In this document: piece by piece, positions 32,120 to 35,827 of the stretch
Numbering within the stretch: position 1 is the stretch's first letter
Layout of the letters: each line of letters begins with the position of its first letter
From: Deltaproteobacteria bacterium
GTDB taxonomy: Bacteria > Myxococcota_A > Polyangia > HGW-17 > JAJRWW01
Assembly: GCA_029938605.1 (NCBI GenBank)
Contig: JAOZUO010000080.1
Location: forward strand, 1 to 35,827
Direction: 5' to 3'
DNA length: 35,827 nt
Program-made: the position numbers and the translations under genes
The notes under the pieces: generated by a model
The model's database searches: none
The model's input: only the letters and a program-made list of their open reading frames with translations
Told to the model about the DNA's origin: nothing

Positions 32120-34063
32120 TCAGGGCCGAACGCGGGTGATGATGTCCTTGCGTACGATCACTCGCTGCCGCCGGACCTTGCCCTTGCGACTCTGCACCTT
32201 AAACGTGTACTGCCCCACGGGTACGAGGATGTCCTGTGTATGGTATCGGCCGTCCCAGAAAACGCGCGCGCCCTTGCCTTCGGGGCGGACCCGGCCGAAG
32301 ACGAGCTTCAGCACCGAATCCTGCCCCGCCCGGGCCACCTCAAAAGGCACCTGGTGGTTCAGGTGGGGCCAGCGGTTCTTGAGCACGATGGTGTGCTTGC
32401 CCAACGCCACCCGAAAGGCCTTGAGGGGCAGCGACAACCCCACGGGCTGACCGTCGAGCAGCACCTGTCGGATGGGCACGTTGGACTGGAGCCACAGATG
32501 GCCCCAGTCCGGAGAGAACCGCAGTTGAAAGACCTGGGCGTCGGTGATGCCGGGGGCGGGTGCGATTACGGTGCGCCGCTCCAACTGATAGCCGGCCTTG
32601 GTCAAGGAGACGCGGTAGCTCTCATTGGCGATCAGGCCCGCCAACACCAAAGGCGTCTTGCCGCGAAGCCGGCCGTCGAGTTGGACCGCGGCGCCGGGGG
32701 GCATGCTGAAGATCTTCAACGCCGCGGGCAACCGCTTGAGGCGGAGCTTCACGCGGGTCCGGCGACCGGCCCGCACCCTAATGACCACCGGGGCGTGTAC
32801 TTCATAGCCCATCTTGCGCCCAACGATGGTGTGGGACCCTGGCGAAAGGTTGGCCACCATAAGTCTCCCGCCCCGGGCCGAGCTTTGCCCCCGGACGACA
32901 CCATCCACCGAGATCTGCACTCCGGTGGGATCGGTGTTGACGCGCACGTTGCCGCGGGCCTCGGGGGTCATCTTGTTCCACGCCAGCAGCCCGCCCGCCG
33001 TGAGCAGCACCAGCACCGTCAGCGCCAACACAAGCTTGACCAACAGGGGCGAAGAAGACGATCGACGCCCCGCGACCCCGGCCACGTCGCCCTGCTGCCC
33101 GGCCGCCAGCACCGGCACCCGGGAGACGTCGGCTGACTCCGAGACGAAGCTGATGTGGGTCAAACGCAGCTTGGGCGCGCGCAGGTTAAACAGCGCAATC
33201 ACCTCCGTGGCCACACCAGGGGAAATATTGAAAATCAGCTGGCTCACCGAGTTACACACCAGGTACAGGCCGAGGCCGGCGCCGGCGCCCGAATCCAGAT
33301 TGAGGGGATGCGACGAGATCAGGCAGCGGTTCACGTACTCGATGAGCGTGGACTTGCGCAACGCACCGAAGTGGTCGGTGACCCCCAGGGCGAACATCTC
33401 CCCATCGCAGGCGTACTGCAACACCAGGCGCTCCTGGGGAAGGCTGCCGCCATTGACAGCACCATCACTACCCGAAGACTTCACCATACCGCGCTGGGAC
33501 GCCACCAGGGGAGCGTCGTACAACGCATTCATCAACAGCTCGTCGGCCACCCGCTCGATGTTCTCGAGATACTTGCTACGCACGTTCATGGCCCGGGCGA
33601 AGGACGAGATGGTGCCCATGGCGATGGCCTTCTCGTGGTAGTCGCCGATGAGCGTGGCGTGGGCCAGCACCCCATAGGGCAGGTACCTCTCCAGACCGAA
33701 GATGTTGCCGTAGAAGTTTCGGCTGGCGATGCCCGCCAGGGTCGCGCCGTCCGCCGCCCCCACCGCGGCCACCGAGGTCACCCGGTCCAACGACAGGGGC
33801 GAAAGCATCTCCCCTATGCCCGGACGGGGCACCAGCACGGCGAGGCGCCGATCCCCCTTGAGGAGACTGGCCAGCTTCTGGATGTTCTCATCGGGCAGAG
33901 AGTTGGAGTGGTAGAAGGCCAGGTAGGTGTCGGACAAGTGCGGGTAGGCCTCCTTCAGGCTCTCCACCGCCTGAACGACACCCCCGGCAGCGGTCAAACC
34001 GGTGACCATGCGACGGAGAAACTGTCGCTCCCCGGAGATCGCCAGAGCCGCATTGCTGGGCAT
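32120..34063 (-). CDS. GHKL-ATPase / TM / PEGA-domain fusion
   Basis: Residues 1-110 resemble a degenerate receiver-like domain. Residues about 150-295 form an anti-sigma/histidine-kinase-type GHKL ATPase: E175 and N179 in ADELLMNALYDAP (N-box), D230/G233 in VTDHFGALR (G1), and GAGAGLGLYLV (259-269, G2/ATP lid). No DHp helix or H-box is seen, so autophosphorylation on His is unlikely; Ser/Thr kinase or switch activity as in RsbW/SpoIIAB is possible. TM helix 340-362. Residues 371-515 hold two PEGA domains (VRVNTDPTGVQISVDG; IFSMPPGAAVQLDG), with more PEGA-like strands to the end, outside the membrane. AGGAG lies 6 nt upstream of the ATG. The order is cytosol-in, propeller-like surface domain out. 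Confidence 0.85.
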   Translation of the reverse strand: MPSNAALAISGERQFLRRMVTGLTAAGGVVQAVESLKEAYPHLSDTYLAFYHSNSLPDENIQKLASLLKGDRRLAVLVPRPGIGEMLSPLSLDRVTSVAAVGAADGATLAGIASRNFYGNIFGLERYLPYGVLAHATLIGDYHEKAIAMGTISSFARAMNVRSKYLENIERVADELLMNALYDAPLVASQRGMVKSSGSDGAVNGGSLPQERLVLQYACDGEMFALGVTDHFGALRKSTLIEYVNRCLISSHPLNLDSGAGAGLGLYLVCNSVSQLIFNISPGVATEVIALFNLRAPKLRLTHISFVSESADVSRVPVLAAGQQGDVAGVAGRRSSSSPLLVKLVLALTVLVLLTAGGLLAWNKMTPEARGNVRVNTDPTGVQISVDGVVRGQSSARGGRLMVANLSPGSHTIVGRKMGYEVHAPVVIRVRAGRRTRVKLRLKRLPAALKIFSMPPGAAVQLDGRLRGKTPLVLAGLIANESYRVSLTKAGYQLERRTVIAPAPGITDAQVFQLRFSPDWGHLWLQSNVPIRQVLLDGQPVGLSLPLKAFRVALGKHTIVLKNRWPHLNHQVPFEVARAGQDSVLKLVFGRVRPEGKGARVFWDGRYHTQDILVPVGQYTFKVQSRKGKVRRQRVIVRKDIITRVRP

Positions 34064-34090
34064 CGTCCACTCCTACTGTCTTCTCGAATA

Positions 34091-34099
34091 TTTATACCA
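34091..34099 (-). promoter_or_regulatory. Extended -10 promoter for the GHKL-PEGA gene
   Basis: TGG-TATAAA on the minus strand lies 27 nt before the ATG at 34063, in a short AT-rich leader. No clear -35. Confidence 0.5.
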
Positions 34100-34133
34100 G
34101 ACAATCAAAAAGATTTCGATAAATCCGGTGCTT

Positions 34134-34151
34134 TTTCCGTGAGCACGGAAA
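34134..34151. promoter_or_regulatory. Palindrome upstream of the GHKL-PEGA gene
   Basis: TTTCCGTG-AG-CACGGAAA is a perfect 8-2-8 inverted repeat about 35 nt upstream of the -10, a usual operator position. Its centre is similar to the 8473-8488 palindrome. Confidence 0.4.
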
Positions 34152-34276
34152 CAAAAATTTCTGCGGTCAAAGTACGAGCAAACCGGACCCTCGAATGAGG
34201 GCGTTACGGAAAACCTGTGGGTTTTAGGGCTTCGGCTATTCGCCGAGGGGAGAGAGGAGTCGAAGGACCCTACGCC

Positions 34277-35827
<1,551 letters not shown>

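Noticed and set aside
34202..34260. GC-rich hairpin near CTTCGGC/GCCGAGG as a terminator
   Set aside because: The stem is short, with a wobble pair, and no U-run follows on either strand.

Overview
The window is about 36 kb of GC-rich, gene-dense bacterial chromosome, most likely from a myxobacterium-like member of Myxococcota (old Deltaproteobacteria). This rests on content, not on a marker gene. There is a Ser/Thr kinase fused to an RCC1 propeller, many secreted lipoproteins, TPR, PEGA and LVIVD-type repeat proteins, and a protein with the YNHN/HVQTEDSG block that I associate with myxobacteria. There is also a eukaryote-like pair of lysine-catabolic enzymes. I see no rRNA, tRNA, CRISPR array, transposase, prophage gene or other sign of recent transfer.

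Layout. (1) 1-5888, plus strand: a membrane PP2C/SpoIIE phosphatase cut by the window edge, a TPR protein, a PhnD-like periplasmic binding protein and a proline-rich exported protein. (2) 5884-8590: a structured inverted repeat, a Cys-rich secreted protein with a basic octapeptide tail, an OmpR-type response regulator, and a gene-poor stretch holding a second copy of the repeat and two hairpins. (3) 8591-12553, minus strand: lysine-ketoglutarate reductase, saccharopine dehydrogenase and a double phosphoribosyltransferase. (4) 12695-15680: a lipoprotein, folE2, a 49-residue membrane protein, and a PD-(D/E)XK nuclease-like protein with a winged-helix-like insert. (5) 15794-24575: the kinase-RCC1 receptor, murI, a DUF1232 protein, the YNHN protein, cysS tightly linked to a 608-residue two-TM protein, and a thioredoxin-fold protein without cysteines. 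(6) 24808-31956: a NarL-type histidine kinase, a small unknown protein and a run of exported proteins (DUF4349, an M64 peptidase, an LVIVD-like propeller, a glycerophosphodiesterase, an eight-Cys lipoprotein). (7) 32120-35827, minus strand: a GHKL-ATPase/TM/PEGA fusion and the C-terminal two thirds of a membrane pyrophosphatase.

How the genes work together. The clearest pathway is lysine to saccharopine to glutamate plus aminoadipate semialdehyde, encoded by two adjacent genes behind one recognisable promoter. Housekeeping functions are cell-wall D-glutamate supply (MurI), folate/pterin entry (FolE2), Cys-tRNA synthesis (CysS) and PPi-driven ion pumping (HppA). The rest is mostly signalling (phosphatase, kinase, histidine kinase, response regulator, GHKL-PEGA protein) and envelope proteins whose roles cannot be read from sequence. 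The least explained items are the repeat placed just after stop codons, the nuclease-like gene divergent from the micro-membrane protein, and the GHKL-PEGA fusion.
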